This document shows, piece after piece, positions 21,092-31,851 of a DNA stretch of 51,391 bases. The DNA is taken from positions 1 to 51,391 of the forward strand of contig AJFK01000226.1 of the NCBI GenBank assembly GCA_000467715.1, written 5' to 3'. Source of the DNA: Hysterium pulicare CBS 123377 (Eukaryota; Ascomycota; Dothideomycetes; Hysteriales; Hysteriaceae). A model generated the notes under the pieces. The model made no database searches, was not told the DNA's origin, and was given only the letters and a program-made list of their open reading frames with translations. Positions within the stretch are counted from its first letter, which is position 1. Every line of letters begins with the position of its first letter. Position numbers and translations under genes: made by a program.

Positions 21092-24000
21092 TCACAGGAC
21101 AACATGGCCTGGACTAGGCGGTGCCTCTCCACTCTCCCATCTCTTCATCTCCGATCCGAGTTCAAACACGATTTCTCCTCCTTCTATCATGATATCCATA
21201 TCGCCGTGTTCAAACCAGTTCTTCGTCCACGGTGTACCATTTATACTTACACTCTGCACATAATAGCCTTGATTGCCGTCACCATCAGCCAATCCATTCG
21301 ATTTTATATGTAGCGTTTTGTTGTAGTTCACAGTAATGTTGATGTCGTCAAACCAGGGGCTTTCAAGCAGGTATACAGGAGTGGTGACGATAGGGTACAA
21401 CCCTATCATTTGCCAGAGAAGCCAGCAGTTTATGGCGCCAGCATCCGAGTTTCCTATATATCTAGTCAAGGAGGTGATGCTGACCATATCTTGAAGCTGG
21501 AGTCTTACCTGGAATTCCATTTGACGAACTGAAGAAGAACTGGTAAGCCAGCTCCCGAGATTTTTGCACACTCTTATACTGCTTATTAATGTAGTTGTAC
21601 AAATATGGTGTTCCGAAGTCTATCTCGTCGCTATTCACATCGCCGTTAGACACCCCTGAACGACGCCGAAGGAGAGCTTGCGTACTCACCCGATGTTCAT
21701 GATGGTACTGATGCCAAGGCCATTCACGCCAAGGTCTCCTCCGCTTGTGTTTGGCTTAAAGATGTAGTCCAGGCGCTCTTCGAAATGCGCGGCACCACCC
21801 ATGAACTGAATCATCGTTTCAACGTCATGCGGTATGAGAAAAGAATATTCTAAACGAAGCTTGTCAGCAACTAATCTACAATTGGAACTGTATCTTCAAG
21901 AATCATCTATATAAACACTTCACTGTACTGGGTAAGATAGGACGGTGCCATGGGTGCGCGTGGATGGACTGGGCTTTGGGAAAGGGGTGAAATCCGGTTC
22001 GCGTTCGTGAGAGCATGGCCTAGTTCCTTGTTTCCTGATACCAGGCACAGGGTACTTCGATTAAGGATTCTGACTCACCAAAAGCTGTAGCTTCATATGC
22101 TTCATCCGACCAATTGCAATCCCCGCAATCCGTTACATCATACGTCTTGTCAAACGTTCCATTGGCATACCGCGGCATGACGAACCCAGTGAAATTCCTA
22201 CTGATTGCTTCATGATCCCAAGTCAACTGCCATCCTGCTGACCGTCTTAGATATAAGTCTTGATCCCCAGGCATCTCACCGACTGCAATCTGACTAACGG
22301 CAAAATCATTCAGTGAATACTCGACTGACTTCGAAATGCATCGCGTATTTCCATCGGCCGACACGTATCCGAGTGGAATCCAGTCATCGAGCGCACTGCG
22401 ACCTTCTTTTAGACTTCCTTGAAGATCAACTGGATTTACGTCGTAAAATGGCAGGACTTCGGCATCTTTCTTGACAGCTGCGTATCCTTCATTCCAGTTG
22501 ATCGCTCCGCGCATTCCTTTCACATACGCATCAGCAAGTACCTAGTTCATCGTTAGCTTGCAGAACTACCATTACCTCGATACGGATCAATCCACATGCG
22601 TTGTCTGCATTTGACCCTCCCTGAACTAGACCATTGTAGTTTCCGGACCGACCGTCCGGCATGAAACCCTCGTGTCTGTAGGACATTAGCAAACAATTGG
22701 CTTTAAGAATAACTCGAATCGTACTTGAATATGTCGATGAGAGATCGAATCATGCTCTCATAGTACCCTGGTTGTATGAGATGCCACATGCTGACCTGAT
22801 TGCGAAACATATCCCACAACGTATAGAAGTCATCTGGTTTTATGGTCAGCTTCGAAGCTGCCAAGGCAGTCTTTGACGAAGTCTCACCCCAACACGGTTC
22901 GTCGGATTCCCAAAGTGGATTCTCTCCCACTCGCTCCGAAGGAATCAAGTGCATGAAGTACAATGAGGAGTACAGCATTGCCAGCCTCGTCTTATTGGCT
23001 GCTTCACCCGTATTCACTCGAATCTTACTAAACACATCTCTGTTCCACTCATCACGGGCAGCTTGAGCAGTACCTTCAAGATCCCACGATGCCATTTCCT
23101 GGTTCTTATAGGCGCATGCTTTCTCGACTGAGATCAATGAGATCCCGACACGAGATTTGATCGAAGAAGGGGCTGTATCATTCCACGAGAAGATGGCTCC
23201 CACTCTATCATTCATGGGACCCGAGCGAGCTGCGGAGTCACCGAAGGTCGGCTCAGGCGTTGTGCCATTATCGAAGGTTCGGAAGTATCGTCCGGCAGGA
23301 AATGTGTTGCGACCAGTGAATGTCCTTGCATTGACCGGTGGTGTATCGAATTCGCCGCAAACATATACAGTTACCGGGGGTCCTTGATATGGTCAATTTC
23401 GTGCTCAGCTGCTCACGTGCTCTTAGCCGTACCGAGGTTCCATCCATTCGCAATGCTCGTATATCCAGTATAGATACTACCATTCGGTTGAATCTCTACC
23501 TCGGCGCCCGTGTAGAACTGCGAGTCCCACGCCCTCGATACATATGGGAGATACTTCAATTCTCAGCACTGTCCTCTCAACACATCAATAAGCTGTTTAC
23601 TTACATGCGAAAGGTCTACCAGGACATGTTTCTCTCCTCCCGGAAACTCGTATTCCAGGATCCCCGCATGCCTTGTCGCAGAAAGCTCCACACCAACCCC
23701 ACTCTCCAGCTTCGTTTTGAAGTAACCGACTTGCGCTGTATCTTGACCGACTCTTCCTTGCCAATACGTCAAATTATCCAAAAGATTCACAGGTGCCTCG
23801 ATAGTGGTCAATGGCATCTGAGCTGGATAACCATATTTTGGTCCTCCTCCAGTCCCGGACTCATGAAGCATGCTGAATCCAGTGACTTTTCCTCTCGGGG
23901 TATAGCCTCCATTGAGAGCGCTGATGTTGACTGGCTCTTCGAAGGTGTCAATACCCAGTTTGACCATTCCAAATGGCACTGCGCTGCCAACAAAGATGTC

Positions 24001-24141
24001 TCCGCCGCCATACGCTTGGCCTGGAATTGCTCCCTCAGAGCCTAACAGCGGGTTGACGAATCGAGAGTAATCGGCTTCAGCGACTACCAAAGACACAATC
24101 CCAGTGGTAAGGACCACCATGAGAGAGGTTAATGTCATCAT
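21092..24141 (-). CDS. GH92 alpha-1,2-mannosidase, secreted or membrane-anchored
   Basis: Eight exons, about 24141-23605, 23553-23433, 23382-22725, 22675-22600, 22541-about 22050, 21850-21690, 21630-21509 and 21453-21092. Family signatures appear in order: VNPLLGSEG and AVPFGMVKLG near the start, GYTPRGKVTGFSMLHESGTG, VTVYVCGEFD, the active-site block HEGFMPDGRSGNYNG, NGLGISTIM, and GNSDAGAINCWLLWQMIGLYP near the end. GH92 enzymes are calcium-dependent exo-mannosidases that remove alpha-mannose from N-glycans or fungal mannans. A hydrophobic N-terminus (TSLMVVLTTGIVSLVVAEA) is a signal peptide; an upstream in-frame ATG at 24336 would make it a signal anchor. The intron at 22599-22542 appears to be GC-AG. 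The junction of exons 5 and 6 is the least certain part of the model. The length of about 780 aa is normal for fungal members. Confidence 0.9.
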
Positions 24142-24903
24142 CGTGGCCAAAGGAATGCCGAATGCACATGGAAGGAAGCATCTTCGGGGCTTCTTTTTGA
24201 CTATATTAGATTTTTGCGGTAGGATTAATGCTACCTTGCCTTCTACCCAAGCCACCCCACTATGTCCTTGAGGTTGGGTTTTGGTTGGAAGGATGAATGA
24301 CGGAAGCCAAGCTTTTGGTACCTGACAAGCCCGCACGGACCGGAACTATTCCGAAGGCGTTGCTCAAGCTTTGTGGAGTCGCAGTCTTCATCGCCAACCT
24401 TTCCGTTCACTTCTCCCTGTTCACAGCCGCCTCTTGTATAACAATCATGTCAAATCCATGTCTCGACCGGCTCATGGCTTCATGACATCGGACAAGCACT
24501 CGAGCGCGGCCGGCGACAAAGCCACAGCTTTGACACGTCGTCGGGCGAAGACTTGTCTATTATACCTCCTCTGCGGTGAACCTTCTCCACATATATGAAC
24601 AATTTCCTCGGAAGAAATGTGAAGGCTCAAAAACATTCTTACGAACCTTAGAATGCCCAAGCCGATAAGTTACGAATATTCGTCATCACTTAAGCTTTTC
24701 CGTTCTGAGTTCATTCTCCATTTCCGTCAAAGCAGCTATGGTATCTCTATATTAAGAAGATGTTGTCCATTCGAAACTACGTCTCATATTGGAGGCCTTT
24801 CGACCGCCGCAGAACTTTCATACGCACGTGCGCTGTTCTATAATTAAGTCTTCCTATATAGGACGCTCCATGACTACCTAGGAAATCTTATGTACCACTG
24901 AGT
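24142..24903. other. intergenic, no gene seen
   Basis: Upstream region of the GH92 gene. Short frames on both strands overlap each other and have no domain or signal peptide. Confidence 0.4.
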
Positions 24904-25044
24904 TTATTTGCGCATGAACGTGTTGAAGTCTGCCTTATAGAGAGCCTTGTCGTAGGCCAAGTCGTACTTCCTCTTGGCATAGGAATCTCCTCTTCGTATC
25001 TTACTCACCTTCCTAAAGAAGCAATGATCTATTGTTACCTTCAT
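24904..25044 (-). CDS. possible 46-aa ORF or gene fragment
   Basis: An ATG-started frame of 46 codons ends TAA. Its second half (AKRKYDLAYDKALYKADF) is strongly charged, with a regular spacing of Tyr, Asp and Lys that looks like a real amphipathic helix rather than random sequence. A GTGAGT inside the frame could be a splice donor, so this may be a fragment of a longer spliced or decayed gene. No homology is recognised. Confidence 0.25.
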   Translation of the reverse strand: MKVTIDHCFFRKVSKIRRGDSYAKRKYDLAYDKALYKADFNTFMRK

Positions 25045-25527
25045 CTTACATCAGTACAAAACTAGTCGGATCTCGGTAGTTTCATGGAATGAATTACCAT
25101 ATTCTAGTACAGCTAAACACGAAAGGAGAAGTCTACCAAGCAAGTGTCGAAGATATACCTATAATGAATTGTGCTAACGAGTTTGAAAGCTATTAAGCAG
25201 CGTGTCGCGAGATGGCTTCCTTGAACGCTAAGCGAGCTCGTAATATGTGCCTTCATGCACCGCCTTGCTAATATTTGTTGACTGACCAAAGCTGTGGAAC
25301 CACCACAGCAGCCGCGGCCAATTATGATGGGGCAATCAGCACAGGCATCTTAATTGCCTACCTAATCCATCAACATGGGAATCTTATCGACCCAAAAATT
25401 TCTTGGTTTGATAAATGCAAAGCGGGGACCTTCTCGCGTCATATTCTAGTACATATAAACACCGCGTCGCTCGAGGATTTCGGACCTCAAGTCTCACTAA
25501 TTTCTCACCTAGACTGAATCCCGCAAT
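25045..25527. promoter_or_regulatory. intergenic; promoter of the S10 carboxypeptidase gene
   Basis: No gene is seen. The phrase atattctagtac occurs twice, near 25098 and 25441; the second copy runs into a TATA-like acatataaac about 80 bp before the carboxypeptidase ATG and is the likely core promoter. Confidence 0.4.
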
Positions 25528-27531
25528 ATGGCTTCCCTACGTCAACTCACATTCTTCTTGGCATTCTGCTCCCTCGTAGTGGCATTGCCAAAGCCATCAC
25601 TTAAGGATCGCGGCATTCCTGTTGACCCTACAGGAGTCATGACCATTACCTCACCTCAAGGCGCCGAGATTCGGTTCAAACAACCGGGAAAGGAAGGCAT
25701 CTGTGAGACGACAAAGGGAGTGGAAGACTATGCTGGATATGTCAGCCTCAATGAGGAAACGAACATGTTTTTTTGGTTCTTTGAAGCTCGTGAAAATCCA
25801 ACGGAAAAGCCGGTGTGTCTCTATATTAATCAAGGCCGGACACAGGCATACTGATATAATTTAGTTGACTTTGTGGCTCAATGGCGGGCCAGGATCAGAT
25901 TCACTTATCGGTCTCTTTCAAGGTACTTACAATTTTTCGTATCCTCCTTGTCGAGCTTTTCTCTCGCCCCAGAGGAACGAGCGCGGCGTTTCCTCTTACC
26001 CCGTGCGCTCATGAGCCGGGCGCATTCATTCGCTAATTCTTCGCAGAACACGGCCCATGCAACGTCACCCAGGACCTAAAGACGCAATGGAATCCATACT
26101 CCTGGAATAATGAGTCCAACATGCTTTATCTCTCCCAGCCTGTTGGTGTTGGGTTTTCATATGAAGAAGCAGTCGTAGGACGCTACAACGGTAGCCGATT
26201 CCTCAATGCGTCCCAAGCCACTCCGAATGGTCGATATTCACTTGTCGACCCTGAGCGGACGAATACTACCGATGCAGCAGCAATCGGCGCTTGGCATATT
26301 TTACAAGCCTTTCTAGATCTATCTCCGCAGTTAGATCCCAACATCAAGAACTTTACGTTCAATCTATGGACTGAGTCATATGGCGGACATTGTAAGTCGG
26401 GCATTCTTTCCCCGCGTGACTAGTTCGGTTGATGTACTAATGTGTTGGACAGATGGTCCTGCATTCTACAACTATTTCTATGATCAAAATGAAGCAATTC
26501 TGAATGGCTCAATTCCTGGCTTCCCATTGGCCATGGATACACTTGGCATAATCAATGGTATCGTAGACGAGTGTGAGCATCTACTCGACCTCTCTAATTC
26601 AGCCTCTGGAGTCTAATGTGCATCAGACATACAGGCGCCTTACTACCCAGAATTTGCCGTGAATAACACGTACGGAATCAAAGCCGTTAACGATACAATC
26701 TACACTTTCATGAAGCAAGCATTCTACATGCCAGGTGCATGCAGCGATTACATTCAAGCGTGCGCAGAGTCAGATCGAACCACCGATGACGGTTATCAAA
26801 CTTGCTCTACAGCGACTAGTATCTGCCGAGGTCTGGTCGAGGAGCCCTATTATAACTTTGGTGGCCGCGGTGTTTACGATATTCGCCATCCTTACGACGA
26901 TCCCACCCCTCCAGACTATTTTGTCGACTTCCTCAATTTGGCATCCACGCAGCAGGCCTTGGGCGTTAATGTAAATTATACGAGTGATTCTAGCCGGTCC
27001 GTTGGAAGTGGATTTGCTTCTACTGGTGACTTCGTCTTCCCGAATTTCATCGAAGATCTAGAGGAAATCCTTGATAACGGGGTTCGTGTCGCCTTGATTT
27101 ACGGAGATGCGGATTATGTGAGTTTATTTCTTTTTCCCAACTACTGCTTCTTGAGAAATTACTTACTAAAAGCTCAGATCTGCAATTGGTTTGGCGGCGA
27201 AGCTGTATCTCTAGCTGCGAACTACAGTCACAGCGAAGAATTCCGAGCTGCCGGATACGTTCCCTTCGTTGTCGACGGGGAAGAATACGGAGAAGTCAGA
27301 CAATACGGCAACTTTAGCTTTACTCGCATCTATGAATCTGGCCATGAGATTCCTTACTATCAGCCCAAAGCTTCTTTGGAGATATTCCGCAGAGTCTTGG
27401 GTAATTTGATCATTTCCGATGGAAGCGAACCTGTGACGGAGACGTACGGTACAAACGGAACGGCAAAGGCGACGCATACCAACAGCTATGTGCCCTTGCC
27501 TTCTCAGACGACGTCGGTGAAGAGCTCTTAG
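25528..27531 (+). CDS. secreted serine carboxypeptidase (peptidase family S10), 550 aa
   Basis: Six exons, 25528-25812, 25865-25922, 26047-26391, 26453-26572, 26627-27117 and 27178-27531, with all phases consistent. A signal peptide (LTFFLAFCSLVVALP) starts the protein. Family S10 landmarks are all present: LTLWLNGGPG (substrate/oxyanion loop), the catalytic serine in TESYGGHYGP (Ser225), the catalytic Asp in YGDADYICNW (Asp432) and the catalytic His in SGHEIPYYQP (His489). S10 enzymes remove C-terminal residues from peptides at acidic pH. Many N-x-S/T sites predict heavy glycosylation. The tail is Thr/Ser-rich without a clear GPI signal. Kex1, which trims basic residues after Kex2, is also S10, but this protein lacks the membrane anchor and acidic tail of Kex1, so a digestive role is more likely. 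Confidence 0.93.
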
Positions 27532-28387
27532 TGAGTCGGTGGAATGCAGTCTTGTACAATCCATACCGGCCTAGGTACATAACATGGTGCCTTCGACCCT
27601 CGCTGATTAGGCGTGAAAAGGTATTTAAACTACACCTTGTTACTAATATATAAAATGAAGCACAAATACTCCATTCCCTTATAATTCACTCTTTATATGC
27701 CTCTATCGGGGAAGACAGGCCTTGGTCATGGAGCGGCACTTAACTGCTCCCGGTCAGACCTCGGCTTATCCTCAACTCAAAACTTCACGACCTCCAGTTC
27801 ATATCTCCCTTCTCTCCACGCTTCCATCGGCTGGACACACAATCCTTGTGATAATTGCCCTTTCTAAGCAGAGCCACTCGCCCAAAAAGCTTAAACCCGT
27901 GCACCCGTGTTTCGACTATGATTTTACAACCGGTCTCGATATTAAACATCGGCTCCTCGTCGAATCTGCGATCGCCTTCCTTAGGCTAAATTCAAAATCC
28001 GGGGAATCCATACGTTTGTCACCCGGTTGCGATTGATTCTCGATAATAGAATAATTTAGGAACCCTTCATGCAATATGTTCTCGACCGGGCGCGCGTTTC
28101 CAACCATGGATTTTCGCCACAACGGCGTCATGATTCGATTCCTTACGCGGCTTCCTGTCCCTGTTCGAGTTCTTTGCGCCTCAAAGGACCACTAAGTCTT
28201 TCACTTTCTTGGTGTAGCACGCGCGAGAACAGATTCACGGCCCGCCGGGTCATTTTGGTTCACTACAAGAACCCTAAGGGCGCTCATAGTTGGGTGTCTC
28301 TTTCCTTTCTGCCGAGACCACAGGCATTCAAAAGTGGTCTCAATCACTCGTTCACCTTTCTTGAATCTTCATCTTCATACATCCACC
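27532..28387. other. intergenic; promoter of the CE1 esterase gene
   Basis: About 850 bp with no supported gene. An AT-rich block near 27625-27665 probably ends the carboxypeptidase transcript. A CT-rich stretch (ttcacctttcttgaatcttc) just before 28388 fits a fungal transcription start region. Confidence 0.4.
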
Positions 28388-29656
28388 ATGGTTCGTTTTA
28401 GTATCATTTCCACGCTTTTTGCAGGCCTTTGCGCATCAGCGACCCCGGTCGTAAAGCGCGCCTCATTGCAGCAGATCACCAACTCTGGTATATCTAACCC
28501 CACAAATGTAGGCTTCTACATGTATGTGCCAGATAAGCTAGCGACAAAGCCCGGTGTCATCGTTGCAATTCACTACTGCACCGGTTCGGCCCAAGCCTAC
28601 TACAGCGGCTCGCCATACGCAACTCTGGCCGAGCAGTACGGCTTTATTGTCATCTATCCAAGCAGTCCACATAGCGGCACCTGCTGGGATGTTAGCTCTA
28701 AGGCCACACTCACACACAATGGTGGTGGAGACAGCAATGCCATTGCCAACATGGTGACCTGGACTATTTCGAAGTACAGCGCCGATACAAGCAAAATTTT
28801 CGTTACTGGCAGCTCCTCGGGAGCTATGATGACAGTAAGCACAATCAACGTTGCAGATTATCAAAAATTCTAATCTTGAACTAGAATGTCATGGCTTCAA
28901 CATACCCTGAAATGTTCCAGGCAGGAATTGCGTACTCTGGCGTTCCCGCAGGCTGCTTCGTCTCTTCCAGCGGCGGCGTTGATGCTTGGAATAGCAGTTG
29001 CGCTCAAGGTCAAGTCAACGATACGCCTCAGCAATGGGCTAATGTTGTAAAAGCGATGTACGCTGGAGTATGTCTTCAACATCTACTGCATCTCCCAAAA
29101 CTGACGCTGGATAGTACACGGGTTCTCGCCCGAAGATGCAGATTTACCATGGCACTGCGGACACCACTCTCTACCCTAACAACTACAATGAGACGATCAA
29201 GGAATGGTGCGGTGTCTTTGGTTATGACTACACCAAGCCCACAACAACGGAGAACAACGTGCCGCAGAGCAAATACTATCGGTACACGTTTGGACCAGAG
29301 CTACAAGGAATTTATGCCATTGGTGTCGGCCATACCGTCCCAATCCAGGGTACGGAGGATATGAAATTCTTCGGATTCTCGGTAAGTGGCTGGATCGCTA
29401 TATACTAATGGTTCGTCGCTCATTGTTTTAGGGTTCTTCAAGCACTGGAGGCGGAGGCACAACCACCACAACCCAAGCTGCCAGTGCACCAGCATCCACC
29501 TCTACTAGCTCGACTGGCGATTCGACTGGTAGCACAACTGGTGGAAGTGTAGCACAATGGGGCCAATGTGGTGGCACAGGGTATACCGGACCAGCAACAT
29601 GCGCAAGTGGTTATACTTGCACTAAGTCGAATGACTATTATTCTCAATGCTTGTAG
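28388..29656 (+). CDS. CE1-family acetyl xylan/feruloyl esterase with C-terminal CBM1, 373 aa
   Basis: Four exons, 28388-28834, 28885-29067, 29115-29381 and 29432-29656. The signal peptide ([12 protein letters not shown]) is followed by a dibasic KR that may end a short propeptide. The catalytic domain (about residues 25-295) has the nucleophile elbow TGSSSGAMM (Ser143) and the catalytic His in VGHTVP (His283), as in fungal acetyl xylan esterases and feruloyl esterase B types. A Ser/Thr/Gly linker leads to a CBM1 cellulose-binding module (about 340-373) with the motif [15 protein letters not shown] and conserved cysteines. It is expected to de-esterify xylan while tethered to cellulose. The neighbouring tannase/feruloyl esterase supports a plant cell-wall role. 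The choice between acetyl and feruloyl specificity is not settled by sequence. Confidence 0.92.
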
Positions 29657-29968
29657 TTTACAGTCTGAAGGGTCATGGATGAGATTTTGGTGTATATCAA
29701 CAAGCTGTATATAATCCAAGGAAACTATTGTTAATGCGGATCAATGCCGGGTCTTAATACCCAGTGTGGATCCACGACCTCGTAACTCGTTTACATGGAC
29801 GAATCCGGCAAGGCGTAGAATACGTGCCTAAACTCCGACGGCAGGGGACGGCCAACTTTTCTCAGACGACAACCTCCAAACAACAAACCCCATCATATTC
29901 TCCATGAAAACTTCTACAACTCATACAACAGCTTCCTGTTCCCGTCTTTTCGTTCGCTTCGCTTCAAT
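29657..29968. other. short intergenic region
   Basis: About 310 bp between tandem esterase genes. It ends in a pyrimidine-rich run (cccgtcttttcgttcgcttcgcttc) just before the next ATG; no other feature is seen. Confidence 0.4.
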
Positions 29969-31636
29969 ATGCAGTTGCCGACGCTTGCATTCCTCACCCT
30001 TCTGACCGCACTCACCTCGGCACAAGGCGAAGCCCCTCACTCACTAGACTGCTCATCCATCAAGGAGCCTCACGTACCAGGCGCTGATGTCATATCAATT
30101 GAGAGCACCTCCAGGAAAAATGCCACCATCGAACCTGGCATTCTTGTACCCCACCGGATCACAGGCCTGGACTTTTGCGATGTGAAAGTCATCTTGTCGC
30201 ACCCGGGCGCCAATGACCGCGTTCTCGTTAATGTCTGGCTGCCGTTGGGAGAGAACTGGAACGGAAGATTTCAAGCCACAGGGGGTGGCGGCTACGCGAC
30301 TGGAATATTCGATATTATGCTTGGTCCCGCAGTTCAGGGTGGGTATGCCGCTGCTTCTACCGACGGAGGTCATAAGTTCGATATGATGGACCTTTCCTGG
30401 AGCTTGCGCGACAATGGAACCGTTAATTGGCATCTGTTAAACAACTTTGCCCACCGATCGCTCCACGATATGGTTATTGTAGGGAAGGCGGTTACGGAGA
30501 ACTATTATGGAACGAAGCCCCATCACTCCTACTGGAACGGATGTTCTATGGGAGGACGTCAGGGGTATACGATGGCGCAAAAGTATCCCAATGCTCTTGA
30601 TGGTATACTTGCGATGGCGCCAGCTCTTTACATGCCCAACCTTGCTATGAGTGGCTTCTGGCCTCAAGCAATCATGCAGGACTCGAAAACTTTCCCATCG
30701 TTCTGCGAGATTGAGCATCTCCTACAAGCTCAGATCTCTGCATGCGACATGTTAGATGGCGTTAGAGATCACGTAATTACCGAATATGAGGCATGCACCT
30801 TCAACCCACATGACTTAGTCGGTTCCAAAGTGTCATGCGATGGAGAGGATTTTACTATCACGTCTAAAACGGCCGACGTCTTCCAAAAGTACACCGAAGG
30901 CCCTCATACTCCATACGGAGACCAGCTCTGGCCCGGTTTCCCAGCCGGCACTTTGCCGCACGCAATTATCAGCACAACTGTCGTTAATGGCACTCGGGCT
31001 GCCAACCCTTTCGGGATAGCCGACGGCTGGCTTCGGTATCTTGTGGTTAAGAAGCCTGACTTTGACGTCTCCAAACTGGGAGTTCAAGAGCTGTATGCCC
31101 TATGGGCGCAAAGTAAGGTCGAATACGACTGGATCTTTGACACTGGTATTGCCGACCTCTCGCCTTTTCGTTCCGCGGGCAAAAAGTTACTCACCTGGCA
31201 TGGCGTAAATGATCAATTAATTACGGTTGGGAGCATGGTTAAGTATCGACAGCGCGTCGAGATGGAAATGGGCGGCCCAAAAGCCGTGGATGACTTTTAT
31301 CGCTTGTTTCTTGCTCCAGGTGTAGGTCATTGCGGAGGAGGCTCTGGTCCAGTTCCTGTGGATCCCCTTGCTAAACTGGTAGACTGGGTTGAGAATGGTG
31401 AGCCTCCTGAGATACTGGATGCGGCGACCACAGATCCCGAAGGAGAGTTGGTCACGAGGGAGACATGCTTATATCCAAGGAAACCGAAATATATGGGTGT
31501 TGGAAATTGGAGAAGAGCTAGCAGTTGGAGTTGCGTGGGGGGAGACGGGGAAGCCGTGGAAGAAAGAGATTACGTTTCAGAAGAACTAAAAACCTTTTTG
31601 GGAGGCTTAAAGCAGCGAATCATGGGTTTGTTTTGA
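29969..31636 (+). CDS. tannase/feruloyl esterase family protein, secreted, 555 aa
   Basis: An intronless frame with a clear signal peptide (LPTLAFLTLLTALTSAQG). Family motifs are all in place: GGGGYATG and GYAAASTDGGH near the N-terminus, the catalytic serine next to cysteine in NGCSMGGRQG (Cys192-Ser193), the acid in WHGVNDQLI (Asp415) and the His-Cys pair in GVGHCGGG (His454-Cys455). In this family the two cysteines beside Ser and His form a disulfide that brings the triad together. Members split esters of gallic, ferulic or related phenolic acids. Lid-region sequence does not let me choose between tannase and feruloyl esterase. It lies 312 bp downstream of the CE1-CBM1 gene on the same strand, so shared induction by plant material is plausible. 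Confidence 0.92.
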   Translation: MQLPTLAFLTLLTALTSAQGEAPHSLDCSSIKEPHVPGADVISIESTSRKNATIEPGILVPHRITGLDFCDVKVILSHPGANDRVLVNVWLPLGENWNGRFQATGGGGYATGIFDIMLGPAVQGGYAAASTDGGHKFDMMDLSWSLRDNGTVNWHLLNNFAHRSLHDMVIVGKAVTENYYGTKPHHSYWNGCSMGGRQGYTMAQKYPNALDGILAMAPALYMPNLAMSGFWPQAIMQDSKTFPSFCEIEHLLQAQISACDMLDGVRDHVITEYEACTFNPHDLVGSKVSCDGEDFTITSKTADVFQKYTEGPHTPYGDQLWPGFPAGTLPHAIISTTVVNGTRAANPFGIADGWLRYLVVKKPDFDVSKLGVQELYALWAQSKVEYDWIFDTGIADLSPFRSAGKKLLTWHGVNDQLITVGSMVKYRQRVEMEMGGPKAVDDFYRLFLAPGVGHCGGGSGPVPVDPLAKLVDWVENGEPPEILDAATTDPEGELVTRETCLYPRKPKYMGVGNWRRASSWSCVGGDGEAVEERDYVSEELKTFLGGLKQRIMGLF

Positions 31637-31851
31637 GACTCCAGATAGGTGGAATCATTTCGGTCAATCACGGAAGAGCTTCTGCGTTTGTCACTACTAT
31701 CGGCGAAGTCTAGGTGGTAGAAAAGTATTTTGATACATCTTATATCTGACTATATTACAGCAACGAAAGAGAAAGGAATGATTACGATGTACCGGATAGA
31801 CGTAAATAGCATCCCGAAACTCCACACTCCTCATTTCCAGCATCTCAAGTC
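31637..31851. other. convergent intergenic region
   Basis: About 215 bp between the stops of the esterase and the permease. It is AT-rich near 31720-31760, as expected for two facing polyadenylation regions. Confidence 0.4.

Noticed and set aside
23338-24045. 235-codon plus-strand frame over the GH92 gene
   Set aside because: Antisense to conserved GH92 exons and without features of its own.
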